From the NCBI GenBank assembly GCA_000320545.1, contig ADNK01001276.1, positions 46,001-110,000 of the forward strand: 64,000 nucleotides of DNA, read 5' to 3'. The first letter of the stretch is position 1. The number at the start of each line of letters is the position of its first letter. Source of the stretch: Bigelowiella natans CCMP2755. Its lineage: Eukaryota; Cercozoa; Chlorarachniophyceae. The notes beneath the pieces are model-generated. The model searched no databases. It saw nothing but the letters and a program-made list of their open reading frames with translations, and was not told the origin of the DNA. This document shows positions 38,357 to 51,144 of this stretch, piece after piece. The translations under genes and the position numbers were made by a program.

Positions 38357-38883
38357 CGATAAGCGATGCCAGCTATGCACAAAACGCAAAAAACGGCAGC
38401 AGAAGTCTCCAAGTGTAAACACGATCGCTGTGATCACTGGATCAATCTAATTTCTAGAATATTTATTACACTTCACAAAGAACAGTTACTCCGCCACGAT
38501 ACGCTGGCATGATGATCGTGCGAGGCCAGCGTAGCGACGGGTGGCATGTTACATTTAACGCGGCGGGGCTCAAGCTCTTAATAAGTAATGACGACCAGTC
38601 AACATAACATCGACAATGCTAGAATGCGCGAACACAGCGTGCAAGCAGCATCACGTGTATCTAGCATGCGAGTGCAATGCATGTCATGATTTGCAAGCGT
38701 TGGTGGGTGATGATGTGTGGCGCGTGGCACTGCAAGCAAGATGTCCAAATGTGTGTGCAAGCGCACCCCACTACTAGGCATGATATATTATATCATTTTG
38801 TGCGGCTGTGAACGACATAGATGATGGACATGCAATATGTTATAACATATAGATCGTGCACACTTATGCTTCAGCAAATCATA
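38357..38883. other. Convergent 3'-3' spacer, no gene seen
   Basis: Contains GCATGC, TGCATG and CATG words (38640-38700) typical of the convergent spacers. No exon was found. Confidence 0.6.
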
Positions 38884-40220
38884 TCACAACTTTGAGGTGA
38901 TTGACTTGCTTCGTTTAGCCTTGAAACCGCCCCAGTGTACCAACTGAAACTTGGTTCGAGCAACTATCTGTGAAAACAAATGCTACAGTCAGGAGAAGGT
39001 AAAGGAGGAAGATGAATACCCTTTCACCTTTCCAGTGTCCTTCTCGATCAGATCCACTGTGATGAACACTCGGTTCTTCTTTTTATTATTTTTCTGCTGC
39101 AGGTTCTTCTCATCTTCTCCAACTCCGCGGTTACTACTCGAGTTTCGAGGAGGAGGGGCGGAGGAAGGGTATCCCATTGCACAGTAGAGTCTACAACGAT
39201 TTGATAAACAGATATGTTAGATCTCGGTAAGTAAAACCACACATCTATAGACATCATGCAGAAATAGAATCCTAACACAGCCCGGATTTCATCTAAAGGT
39301 TGTTAGATGTAAGATATTGTTTTTGCACGTAATGTGAGGCGACCTTGAAACCACTGCAGGGCGTTTGTAAGCTGTGGGAGTGGATGATGGGCATTGTATT
39401 AGGTGGTCGCCGATTTGGATGTAATTACGATACCATTCTATTGATACGATTATGGAATATATCCCCATATGCAAATTCACTAGTTTAGTTGTTGTCTAAA
39501 CTCAAAAGGCAAACCTATACTCCCAGTCGCAGTTGCTGTTTGCCGTCCCTCGTTGTAGTACCCCTACAGACAGTACTTATTCAACATCTCGGAAACACAT
39601 GCATCTGCAAGAGCCAGCATGAAGATAACATACGCTAGATAATCACAATGCCAATCACAAACAAGTAGTACCGCTGTATTGGCGAGAGAGTCGAGTATGG
39701 CGAAGACAGCGCCCCCGTGCACAGTTCCGTTTTGGTTTGAGGTATGCTCCTTTGTTCAAGAGTTGAAGATGATTTCTATTTTTCGCATGCTCAAGCAGAT
39801 CGTGTATGATGGGAAAAAGATAAAAAAAACCATGCACCTTGAACATGAATAGCCACTCAACACGGGATCCCCCCTGCTTCAATTTCCGAACCCTGATAGG
39901 AGAGGGGAGGAGAGGTATTAAGGCAGCTGTTCCTTGCCGCGACCCGTATTTTAAGCATATCATTTATGGGCTCTTCACCTGGAGTTTGTTATTTGGTAAG
40001 GAGCCTGAACACCCGCGATATAGTGACGTGGATATCGTGTCGACCAGTCCTGCCACCGCCCATGCTGCAAAAAGAAGAAAGTGCACAAAAACAAAGCTCA
40101 TTCACATCAAACCCTTGCAGGTAGAAGCCGATCATTTTCGAGCGAGCGAACAAGACGGTGAAAAATTTCCCACCGGAGGAACGGGGGCATCGAGCACATC
40201 GGCCGGAAGGAGGACGTCAT
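38884..40220 (-). CDS. Hotdog-fold acyl-CoA thioesterase, THEM4/PaaI-like
   Basis: Eight exons join in phase: 40113-40220, 39979-40064, 39838-39892, 39663-39746, 39515-39563, 39138-39190, 39028-39096 and 38884-38967, giving 195 residues. The core exon reads NQNGTVHGGAVFAILDSLAN, the family's N-x-x-G-x-V-H-G-G-x6-D signature: the HGG loop forms the CoA/oxyanion site and the Asp is the usual catalytic acid. Flanking exons give the remaining hotdog strands (VRKLKQGGSRVEWLFMFK before; NRVFITVDLIEKDTGKIVAR after). The N-terminus (MTSSFRPMCSMPPFLRWEIF) is basic and hydrophobic and could be a mitochondrial presequence. Such enzymes hydrolyse acyl-CoA esters. The intron at 39097-39137 is only 41 nt. 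Not seen: any second domain, so this is the single-hotdog form. Confidence 0.9.
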
Positions 40221-40766
40221 CTTTCCTCCCGGCATCATCCACCATCCCGCCGGGCCAAATGCTCGCTCGCTGTTTGTCGTCGTACTGCTGCAATCATGGG
40301 CGTTTTGGCACGTTATTTCCCCATTCTGGCTTTGTCGTAGAGGAAAATCCCACTGGGAGATTGATTGCGAATCATCTTCCTACGACAATGAACAGATCAT
40401 CCAACTAACTTCGGAAGAAGGAAGAATAATCTTGTCCAATCAATCCCCCCCCCCCCCCCCCTCCCTCCCTCTCCTTCCGGGAACCACAACACGATCAAGT
40501 ATTGGGGGGGAAATTCGAACAAGATACGGGGGATACGCCCAGATCTAACCTAAATCAGACGGCTGTAAGGTTGTCCATCGAGCTTCATGAACAGTAGTTC
40601 GTAGTTTTGGAAGCGCACTCGTCATCACCTTCCCTCCGTCCTGATGCGTTTTTCTTCCCTTATCATCCAACGCATAGAATGTCCTTTATTCTGGTCAGAG
40701 CGTGCGGAGGATCTAGGAAGGCATCATCTGTAAATTTGTTGTTTCTGTCCTCCGGGACGAGTCACG
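40221..40766. promoter_or_regulatory. Divergent upstream region, thioesterase / polytopic membrane protein
   Basis: About 545 bp, with a poly-C run near 40445-40461. The longer plus-strand open frames here overlap the antisense of thioesterase exon 1 and are not called. Confidence 0.4.
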
Positions 40767-41127
40767 ATGATGAAGAAAAGGCGAGTCTTTATCGGCTTCG
40801 TACTGGCATGGCTCATATGGTTTCTCAATTCCGCGATCACAGGACGTACCGGCGCTATCATTGACATCTATGAGGTTGGATTAAATTTCCCAGTGAATAG
40901 GGAATTCTCGATGATGATAATAACCTCACGCTCATCGCTCTTCCTTAAATAATGAGCAGCGAGGGACGCTTGCATGGCAGTCGACGATCGAGCTTGTGCA
41001 AGCTGTGGGCAAATGTTTGTATTTCTGGGTCAATTTCACGGTAAAAAAAATCAGATTATTGTTTGGCAAGACGAGCTCTCTTCTTCTCTATGTGTCCACC
41101 AACAAGCAGTGCACACGGACGTCCGTG

Positions 41128-41172
<45 letters not shown>

Positions 41173-41399
41173 ATGCTGGCTACCTTCACCTCCCACTCTG
41201 ATAATAATCCCTTTGTCTCCCCAGGCGCCTTTCATCATCGACGTGGGGAATTTGGTGTCCCGATTGAACGCAACGCTAACATGGCGCATGAGGATCATGA
41301 TGACGGCCTTCCTCTCCATCGTCATAGGCTTGTATCTCATTGCGAGGCAAGTAGTTCTGCATCAGGAAGGAGTGAAAAGGTAGTAGTAGCAGCAGCAGC

Positions 41400-41433
<34 letters not shown>

Positions 41434-41584
41434 CAGCAAGCAATACCAAGATGTGTTATTAAACATATATTACTCATTGAGGGGAAGGAAGGATAGAAGG
41501 AATGCATAGATTTCGCCTCTTGGGGATATGTTTCCTCCTCTTTTTCGCTGATACTAGTGCTGCTGCCGCTCTTTTATCTGATGC

Positions 41585-41617
<33 letters not shown>

Positions 41618-42212
41618 TGTCGTCGTCGTTTGTTGATGTGCTGCAGAGTTGCTTTCCAGTCGTCCATCTTGATAGTCGCTCCAAGCTTGTGGATGGGGCT
41701 TGCTATCATTCCGAACGCGGAGCTTTGGCTTCCTACGACGCTGATGCTCGCCACTTCGGTCCTGCTATGCAATGGGAGCTCTGCTGCTGCTGCTGCTGCT
41801 GCTACTCCTGTTCCCACGTGATTGTACAGTATCACCACGCCGAGTGAAAATAGCTATGTTTGATCTATTCCCATCCTGAATAACATCTTCTTTCCTGTGC
41901 ACCCCCCACATAGGTATACCCTTGTATTCAAAGCGCTCGGTCATTCTGGACACGGTGCTGATAGACTATACTCTTGCATGATGCTCAGTCCCATCATCCA
42001 TGCATCCACCACCTCATCTATATCATCATCATCATCATCATCATCATCAGGGATGTGGAAGCTTGCGGCAGATGGCTACGCTATTGGGTTGTATTTCCCA
42101 TCGTGGATGCCTGTCGCGAGGCTCTCCAAGAGTACCAAACAGGCCTTTTCCAGCAGCAGCAGCAGCAGCAGCAGCATGCATACGATGGGGGAGACGGTAT
42201 AAATGTGCGTGT

Positions 42213-42251
<39 letters not shown>

Positions 42252-43542
42252 GCCAGTGGTTTCTTCTCCTGCGACATTGCTTGCTTCGGCCATGTTTGAG
42301 AATCTTAGATGTTGTTGTTGTTGTTCTTGTTGTTCTTGTTGTTGTTAAGGGAGCGATCGGTTGTAAAACCTTATAATTTTTTTGTAATTTGCTGGTTGGA
42401 ATACCATCGTTGGTGCGTACGATTTAAAACAACCTTGTCACAGGCGACGTGAGCGATTCAGCTCCTCCTTCTGACGGCACGGCCATACGAGACGCACAAA
42501 GGATCCTCCTCATCTTCACATTATGGTCTTCAAGACGAGAAAAGACAGAGGGAGGGAGGGAGAGAGAAGGAGAAGACAAGGAAGGGGACAGACAGCAGAG
42601 AAAGCGAAAGAGAGAGAGAAATCTGGAGATTATCTGAAGACTATTATTTAGTGTAGTTCTTTGTAGTTAGTGGTAATAGTGATTGTTGTCGTAGATTGTG
42701 AAAAAATAGATACGGCAGAGCGTGGGCTTTTCTAACAACCTGCTCTTTGATATTTTTGCTAACTTCTGTCCATCAATTCCTCCTCCTTCTTCTTCTTGTT
42801 CTTCTCCTTCTTCTGTTTTTTCCTTTTCCTTCACATTTAGGCTTCAAGTGTGGGACGGTTCTTTATCGTTTCATCGAATATGTACACATGTGGTGAGTAG
42901 TAACACATTCATCCATGCACGCACGCAAGGAGTCCCCAAAGTGACGATGATCAATCGCGCAGACGAAGGAAGAGAAGAGGGGGGGGGAGATTACGAAATG
43001 ACTACTACTACTACTACTACTACTACTACTGCTACTATTAGCAGCATATAATAATATTAACAATCTCTAAATGATGATGATGTATACTTATCGCATGTCT
43101 ACCTACCAGGGATCTTGGTTATGGAGGTCTCTCCCCGTTCGAATCGTTCCAAGATCATTCACAACCAAATGGCATAAGATTAGACACATAAACGTCGGTG
43201 CTGTTTGCTGCTTTTGCTGCTGCTGCTGCTGCTTCAAGACCGCTAATTCTAATGATATTAGTAGCTAATTAGATTCCCTTCTATGACCTCCACCTTCTCC
43301 TCCTTCTGCCACCCCCCTCCTTCTCTGTCTCCATCGCCCATTCACTTTGGAAAGAAGCTTCTTTCTATCTTGATGGGGCCGACCCCATGCTTATGGATGG
43401 CTGGTTGTTGTATATCGCCAAGAAATGATAATGATAATAATAATAACTAACAGATAGCAATAACAAATGATACACAGGTGCTGAAGAGGGTCATGATGCT
43501 GGTTACCGATGTGCGTATTATTGCAATGAGTATAATATATGT

Positions 43543-43583
<41 letters not shown>

Positions 43584-45565
43584 GTAATTGCTACCGCCAT
43601 CCCGATAACACAGTCGTCTATAAGCTCATTTTTGTCCTTACATCCTCTTCTTCTTCCTCCTCCTTCTCTTCATTATTCTTACTCTTATTGTTACTACCCT
43701 AATTGTTATCACCAGAACCTGCTAGCATCCTCCATGCTTCTAGCGGTGCTGGGGGTCTTTGTCGTATTCTTCTTCAAGCTCCTGAGTAGGGTAAGTGATA
43801 ATAGAGAAAATGGGTGCTTGGATGGGTGTGGATGCATGGCCACGGTGAGAATATCAACCGCGGTTCCTGATGAGGTTCAAAGAGCACCAACAAAACAAAG
43901 GAAGTCTAAGATGATTGACGGTAGCATACAAAGTGTTCGGTGTTATAATAAGCGTTTCTGCCGTGACTTACTTCGGGAGTGTGCGTCATTCTGGTGGTTT
44001 CTTATCATCCGAAATCTTCCCCCTCTTCTTCTTCTTCTTCTTCTTCTTCTTCTCTTCTTCCTCCTCCTCTCTCTCTCCAGGTAGTACCACTGATGATAAT
44101 GTGGGGAGCTTCGGTGAACGCTGCGGAGGTGGTGCTCCGCAACATACACCAGGTACCAGCGTCAGTAAATACTGTACAACAACAACAAGAGAGAAAAAAG
44201 CAGCAGCAGCAGCAGCAAAGGCTGGCCGATGATAATGATGATATATTGATGATGATATTGATGGTGATGATGATGATGATGATGATGATGATTATGATTA
44301 TACCGATGAGGATGATGATTAGCATAAGACAATGTAACAACATGCATACAACTCACCACCATTGAAGGCAATCATCACAGACTGGGGGAGAGAATATAAA
44401 TTCTACTAAATGCTGCTGCTGCTGCTGCATCGTACTCACGATGTATATTATCGCACCGCACGCAGCTATATGAGCAGAACTTAGCGTTTTGGATCCTGAT
44501 GCAAGGGAGCTCTCTGACGGTGTTGAAGGTCCCAGTCCTCGGCACGCTCATGTCATGGTTTCGGTAATAATCACACGATAAAATACTCGATGATTATGAT
44601 AGCGATGATGGTGATGATGGTGGTGATGATGATGATGATAGTAACAATGACGGTAAATAGTAGCAAAAATAAGGGAACTCAAAAAGTAGTAGAATGTGAA
44701 TGCAAAATTCAGAATGTATGTGCTTCTCCTCTCTCTCCCCGCCTCCCCCCCCCTCCTTCTCCTCCTCTTTCCCAACTGATTGAAACATCGTCAGGATACC
44801 GATGCTGGTGTGCTTCTATATGTTCGGGCAGCAGCTGTTGAATGTCCTCGGGGACGCTATTGGCGTTTGCGCCAACTCCCCTTCAATCAGGGGAACGGGG
44901 GGGGGGGTTGCTGTCCCTTCATCTCCTGGTGGATCTTCTTCTTCTTCTGCGTTCACCGGTGGTGGTGGGAGCGGCGCTAGTCATAATATGGGTAGCAGCA
45001 GCAGCGGTGACAGTAGTCGTTCCATCGTTATCAACACTGGTAGTAGTGGCACTGCTGCGAGTGGTGCTAGTGCTGCTAGTGCTGGAGCTGCTGTTGCTGC
45101 TGGTGGTGGTGGTAGTGGTGGTGGAAGTGCTTCGCTAGAAGGAGGAGGAGGAGGAGGAGGAGGAGGAGGAGGAAACCCGCCAGCATCACCATTGTTCTCG
45201 CCGGCAACGACAAGTCGGCAGCTTCCCCGCTTTCCTCCTCCTCCTCCTCCTCGTTCTTGTCCTTCTTTGGCTCACTCCCTTCTGCTGCCACATCGTCCGC
45301 GCTGCTATTGTTCAGTTCCTCAGTATCATCCAGAAGGAAGAAAAAGCAGCTACAGCAGCAGCAGCACAACAGAAACAATCACCATAACACGTCGCCATCG
45401 GCTCCTTCCTCTTCGGTTGTGATGCACGTTAAGGATCGGAGTCCCAGTGTTATAAGGGAGAGGGTCACGCCTTCTTCTTCATCATCATCTTCGCATCAAG
45501 CGACCACCGATGGGATGGGGGTAGGTTTGTCGATAGTGTTCGGCGAGGGCGATAAGGAAGCATGA
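40767..45565 (+). CDS. Polytopic membrane protein with low-complexity C-terminal tail, family unknown
   Basis: The ATG at 40767 opens MMKKRRVFIGFVLAWLIWFL, a strong first membrane segment. Exons 40767-40874, 40960-41040 and 41225-41350 join in phase (ending TWRMRIMMTAFLSIVIGLYL). Further hydrophobic exons lie at about 41647-41800 (SILIVAPSLWMGLAIIPNAE), 42051-42150 (GRWLRYWVVFPIVDACREAL), 43718-43790 (LLAVLGVFVVFFFKLLSR), 44082-44153 and 44466-44565. Another starts near 44795 (MLVCFYMFGQQLLNVLGDAI). The C-terminus is a long Gly/Ser/Gln-rich tail ending at 45565 (LSIVFGEGDKEA). The 42051 exon is reminiscent of TB2/DP1/HVA22 proteins, but the whole does not match that family. Introns here are crowded with AGT, GAT, GT and CTT repeats, so intermediate exons are incomplete and the total membrane-segment count is uncertain (at least six). 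Confidence 0.65.
41128..41168. repeat. GA microsatellite in a polytopic-protein intron
   Basis: Near-perfect GA alternation between exons 40960-41040 and 41225-41350. Confidence 0.9.
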
Positions 45566-46098
45566 CCATCTTAGTTATTTTGCGAGTTACTCACTGCCAG
45601 ATGCCTTTGTACGTGCTGGTGTATCATTCATATTGCTGCTGAGAGAAATTGCTCTAGATTGCGCAAAATATAGCGCTGCGTGTTTTTGCAATGCATGCCA
45701 CGCTAATAATGAGCGGCACAGCGTGTGCTTGTAGTACCAGTGTTTTGGTTTCGGGCTTATAGACTTTGTGCATGGTATCCAATGCGTACAATGCAAGCTA
45801 GCAACCGTGGCTTTATTTTAGGGTGTCGTCAGCCATGCGAACATAAATATAGAAATACAAGTAAGCAGCCTAGCACATAGTATAACACGCAAATTCGTAC
45901 CTTGATACCTAGAGTCCGTACACGATTTATTAAATAATCAAATAACAGTCGCTCTTGTATGACAAAACGGTAGTACTGGCATATCGTATCGTCGTGCATG
46001 TTGAGCTTCCCAGATTAGAGATCAACAACAAAGATAAAAAGCGCCACAAAATGGTCTGTAGTGTAATGGGGAAGTGTTCTCCGATGCTGCACAATTTA
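45566..46098. other. Convergent 3'-3' spacer, no gene seen
   Basis: Carries TGCATGCC and CATG words near 45690-45710. A TTTATT near 45925 could be the minus-strand polyadenylation signal of the racemase gene. No exon was found. Confidence 0.55.
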
Positions 46099-46459
46099 CT
46101 ACTTACGACTCCAGCTCATAGCTTCAAGATCAACATTGCCCCCGCACAAAACCACCGCTATGTTTTTCCTCCCAGCCAGCACCCTTTTCCCGTTTTCATT
46201 TAAAACAGCAGCTACTCCGACCCTGAAATAGAAACAGTGTAATCTTCATTAGATGTACGTGCTTGTAGCATGGAAGGAGCAGAAAGCTGGAGTGCATTAG
46301 GGAGCTTCGATTACCCTGAGGAAGGCTCTATGACTAGCTTCATCCTCTCCCACACGAGTCTGGCGTGGATGACAACATTACTTCCCATTAGCACAATAAT
46401 AAATCTATCATCATTTTCATGCAAGGAGGAGAACAGAAATTACCAGCACTACCACCACC

Positions 46460-46493
<34 letters not shown>

Positions 46494-48129
46494 CTATCAT
46501 CATCATCATTATCGTCATCGTCATGTCGTAGTCGTTGTCAATTTCTGCTTTCTCCAGTCTCACGCTTCCTTTTGTTGGGGGAGACGACTATGGCGATGAA
46601 CATATTGAGCAGGGAGATGACCTGGTAGCATCCATGATCTCCTCCTCGGTCACGCATATCACATCGTCCACCTAATGATACGGGTGATGCTGCGGCTCAG
46701 AAGACACAACGGCACAGATCCCCGTCGCCGCTCAAAGCCGTTTTGCATTTTCAATATGCCTGCTAGCTCATCTCTCAGCAGAGCAACTTCGTGCACTGTT
46801 TCACCAAATTAATACGTCGTTGTTCCATAGCACATCTACTTCTCAAACTACTGTTTGTCACTACAACTACTACTTCTACTACCAGATCACGGATGATCGG
46901 CCAAGTGTTGTGTCCAATGGACACCTTCACTCCATCGGCTATGGTTACTGGCGGAGCCTCATTCATTAGCTTTTCCCCTGCCCTGGATTACAGCATCACT
47001 TTAAGGCGTGGAAGTAGTAGAAGAAGTAGTAGCAGCAAGCAGCAGCAGCAGTAGTAGTAGTAGTAGTAGTCGGGTGCAAGCTGCATACTAACATGGGAAG
47101 GATAGCGGACGATGACGACAAATTTGCTTCTTGTCGATTTTACGGATGTGTGTGTGTGTGTGTGTGAGTGTGTGTGTGTGTGTGTGAACGTGTATGCAAT
47201 GTTTTAAATTTTGCTGCTTCTTTTCTCTCGAATCCCAACTTTGGGGGAAGTATACCACAACTGCTAAAAACCACGAAGTACTCCTACTACTGCTACCATT
47301 ATTACTTCTTAGATCTGAAACAGTCATCAGCAGCCGTGGGTTCCGCAGCAACGACCAGGATGGAGGGGTTGACATGTTTGGCCCAAACAGCAATGCCTAA
47401 TCGTATTCGCAATAATAGTCAAGCGTCTAATAATATCACCTTTTCCGTAGTTGCAGCAGCAGCAGTAGTAGTGGTAGTAGTAGTAGTAGTATTATTAGTA
47501 GTAGTAGTAGAGAGAAAGTAGCTAGCAGGTACAGCACCACTCTCTCATTTACTCCGAAGCTCTCACCCCCGATCATGCCCCCGCCACCAACAGGCGCCAC
47601 TATAGCGTCCAAGTGTGGAAGCTGTCGGTATGTATGTTTTGTGTGTTTGTGGTGGTTATTGCTATTCCTGTCGTCGTTGCTGCGAATGATGATCATCAGA
47701 CACGATGATTGCGGAGTAGTGAATGATAGTAGCACTAATGAGTGACTACGATGGAAACGATGATTGCGTGGAGAGTGTCGTTTTCTCTTCTTCGCCCCCT
47801 GCCCCCTGCCTTCCTTACCTCTTCCAAAAGCTCCTTTGCAATGGTGCCTTGTCCTGCGATTACCTCAGGATCCTACAACAAACAAACCTGTCAGCCGACG
47901 ACACACACACACAAGGCGACAGCGACAACGACGACATCAAAATCACCGCGGAGTTTTGAACTTCCCCCCCCCCCCCCCTTTATCTCATTTGCCGTACATA
48001 TCTACTATTCGTTGCTTTGGAGGACCTGGTTAGGGTGGATGAGCACTCCCTTGGTCTCTTCTACCACGTTTGATGCCGCAATGTCTCGAGCCTGACAGTA
48101 GCAATAATAATAGCAAAAGCAGCAGCAGA

Positions 48130-48165
<36 letters not shown>

Positions 48166-49381
48166 TGTACAGCAAAATTAGCATCGATCGCCCACACGGC
48201 GAGGATGACAAAGAAAGCTGATGTTGGTCATTCAAGGCGTTTAATAGCACTAAAAATGCTGAATTCGTTTGAAGTGGTACAGTGATGATTTATTTGCCAT
48301 ACCGCAAATATGTCGCTGCATGCATGCATTTCCAGGCGTGGTGTGATGCTTCTATTCGTTGTTCACCTGCTCGGTAGGCTCACATTCCACAACAGTCGCA
48401 CCGTACCTAAAATATATGATGATGATGATGATTATGATGTGATGATTATGATGATGATGGCCGTCAGCTTCATGTCTACCCTCTCCACCGCAATCTCCAC
48501 CACCACCATCACACCACCACCACTCGTTTCAACTTCTAACGACTACTTGTACACAGGATAATAATACCACTGCAACAATAGCAACACCACTAATAAAGCC
48601 GTTGGAATGAATAATGCGAAAACGCCGATGCAAAAAATTCATTTGCCCGGTATCTTTCTTGGTCCTCCCAGATTGAAATATCTCAGTTGTTTGGTATCTC
48701 TTCTAACATTGTCAGAAAATCTTAGCTCCAACCCCTTCACAGCGTTCTTCTTGACAGTCGGCGAAGTCGAAGGCATCACAATCGTAGCATCCACGCCGCG
48801 CACAGCCGCACATGCCGCCAATGCCTGCCCTGTGTACCAGCACCGTGTGTGTATATATATTGTAATGTTGTATTGCATGTGTGTGTGTGTGTGTGTGTGT
48901 GCTGGTGACCGAGTGAACGAGCGTGTATGCGTGTGTCAAAACAATTAAAATAATTGTTTATATACAAGTAGACCGTGATTTCCGGAGCTCTGTGTAACGA
49001 CGTGCACACGAGAATGACTCTTTCCCCCCTCTTTCATTCCTTCCTCCTCCTCCTTTTCCATCAGTCGTGTCACAGCATTCAACGCGCTACAGCATTGTTA
49101 CGAGCAACAACAAGCGATAACAACGCAGTTAGTCGTGTGCAGATTTCATCAAAAGGACTCCGAGAATCATATTTCGAAAGAGAGTGAGGAAAGGAGAAAC
49201 AAAAACTTTAATTATTACCCACGGAACTTAAAAGATCCCGTCTTTTGGAAGTTTTCGCATTTAAAGTACAGTTTAGGAGCGTTGCTACTACTCCCGTTGC
49301 TGCTGTTGTTCCCCCCTTCTTCTCCCGAAAATAATTTGTCCAACGTCCTGCAAGACATCACCTGGACAAGAAGAATCGCGC

Positions 49382-49421
<40 letters not shown>

Positions 49422-49698
49422 GTAGCGAAATAAGGGGAAGGAGATATTTGGAATGAATCTTAAGCATTAGCCCGTGCATATCTCAGAATACAACCGGTGT
49501 TCGATGCACAGCGTTGCGAATGCGATGTTCAGCTGCAACAACATCCTCAGCATGCACAACGTGATTGCTCTTTCCCGATGTTGCAGCAGTTGTGCTCATA
49601 CAACGCCGCATCGTTGAGCAGACCAAATGATGGACATAGCTTCTGAGACCAGACGGCGGACAATTTAGTTTGAGTAAACTTGGACGCAGCCTCCTCAT
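46099..49698 (-). CDS. PLP-dependent serine racemase / threonine dehydratase-like enzyme
   Basis: Thirteen exons join in phase: 49495-49698, 49219-49361, 48974-49086, 48733-48829, 48367-48406, 48026-48091, 47819-47872, 47567-47621, 47306-47396, 46883-46982, 46622-46671, 46315-46359 and 46099-46222, giving up to 393 residues. Fold-type II landmarks appear in order: FKCENFQKTGSFKFRG with the Schiff-base Lys, QSSGNHGQALAACAAVRG, HPNQDPEVIAGQGTIAKELL, the glycine loop APVGGGGMIGG that grips PLP phosphate, the divalent-metal stretch AAEPTAADDCF, WERMKLVIEPSSG, and CGGNVDL near the C-terminus. The family racemises or eliminates L-serine or deaminates threonine; no regulatory ACT domain is present, which favours racemase. 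The longest start (49698) adds a basic extension (MRRLRPSLLKLNCPPSGLRS) that could target an organelle; ATGs at 49611 and 49599 would give the usual cytosolic length. Confidence 0.93.
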
Positions 49699-50382
49699 TT
49701 GTCCTGCGAGTACGTATCGTCGGCGGTTCTTTGGGGGCGGACAGGGACGCCAGCCGAGTCGCAACAGAGCCGGACCAGGATTCGTAGAATATTTTCCGGA
49801 TAAACATTGTACAGAAGTGACCGATTCTGTATTTCAAATTAGGTTATTTTTATCCCTGAAAACATCTCGACTAGTCTCTCAGTCTTTCATCACGGTCCAC
49901 AACAATAGGCAACACTTCCCCTAATAATAGCACTCAAACGTGTTTTTGTTGATTACTTCGCGTTGTTGTTCACCAACGATCTGCTGGGCAGAGGGTAGAA
50001 AACTAATGAAAAAAGAAGGGGATTTATTGGTTACGACAAAGGATTTAGGTGCAACTGTGTACAATCCCATTCTACCTCCCCCTGATCCCTTCGCTCATTG
50101 TTGTACTTTAGTCTCTTGTCGAGTGCGTGGTCACTGTACCCTCTGTTCTCTCCTCGCATGGGACTCTGTGCAGCAGGGCATGAATGGGATTTGCCCCTTC
50201 ATTTGCGCCAGACACCACTAGATGGGGTTGAGTCCTATGCTTTGATTATGAAAGAAATATTCATACATGTTTCTACTTGTACACGTGGGTATGTGCTTGT
50301 GTACATGCATATGGGTCCATACATCATGCGAGGGCGATAGGAGGTGTGTCGTAGAGAAACAGCCTCTTTGTTGCGTCCCTTG
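49699..50382. promoter_or_regulatory. Divergent upstream region, serine racemase / triple CNB-like gene
   Basis: About 680 bp. An upstream exon of the plus-strand gene may lie here, since its start is not firmly fixed, but no candidate exon could be supported. Confidence 0.35.
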
Positions 50383-50803
50383 ATGCGAGCCTTGAGCTGT
50401 TCTCACCACCAACATTCGTGTTCATCATCCACAACAACCCAGGCTATCCCAGAGAGAGAAATTAAGGAAGTCTGCAAATTCTTCACCATACAAGATTTCG
50501 AGGCGGGCGATGTCATTATAAAAAAGGTCGTTTGTCCTGTTCGGGCATGTTCGCCCCATTGCAGACAATCTTCCATCACTTTCTTATGATGAGCCCTTTC
50601 CGCTGCTTGGGGGGTGGGGGAAGGTCTGATACAAATCGTTACGGTGCTGTAATCAGGGAGACCCGAGTAATACAGCCTACTGTATAGTGAGTGGATCTGC
50701 TGATATTGTGCTAAAGGAAGAGAAAGAGGTTGTTCAACTCTACTACAAGTATAGAGAGATCGATCGACAGGCCAATATCCATATCACCCAAAACAAATGA
50801 AAT

Positions 50804-50839
<36 letters not shown>

Positions 50840-51113
50840 GGCGTGGTGACCATTCTGGAAGTAAGGAACACGAATTCGGATTGTTGATTCCCACTCAGTG
50901 CGTAATTTGACCCGCTTGTTGACAGGGGAAAGGGAGAATTCAAGTTACCGTGGGAGCAAACAACTTCCTGGGCGGTTTTGGTCTAATTACTGGAGAGGAC
51001 AATGCGGCTGGTAGTAGTAATCAAGTTGTGAAGGAGCCAGGTATGTTATTACTTACTACTCGCAGCAGGAGCAGTAATATCTTGGAGAGCACGATTGTTC
51101 TGAGAATACATCG

Positions 51114-51144
<31 letters not shown>

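Noticed and set aside
40190-40440. Plus-strand open frame with a hydrophobic run (SLFVVVLLQSWAFWHVISPF) looking like a membrane exon
   Set aside because: It is largely the antisense of the first thioesterase exon (40113-40220) and nearby sequence. It has no start codon and no good splice sites, and the thioesterase model is phase-consistent.
42000-42350. Several overlapping frames rich in His, Ala, Cys or Val
   Set aside because: They are translations of GAT, CAG, GT and TTG repeats in different frames and do not represent separate genes.
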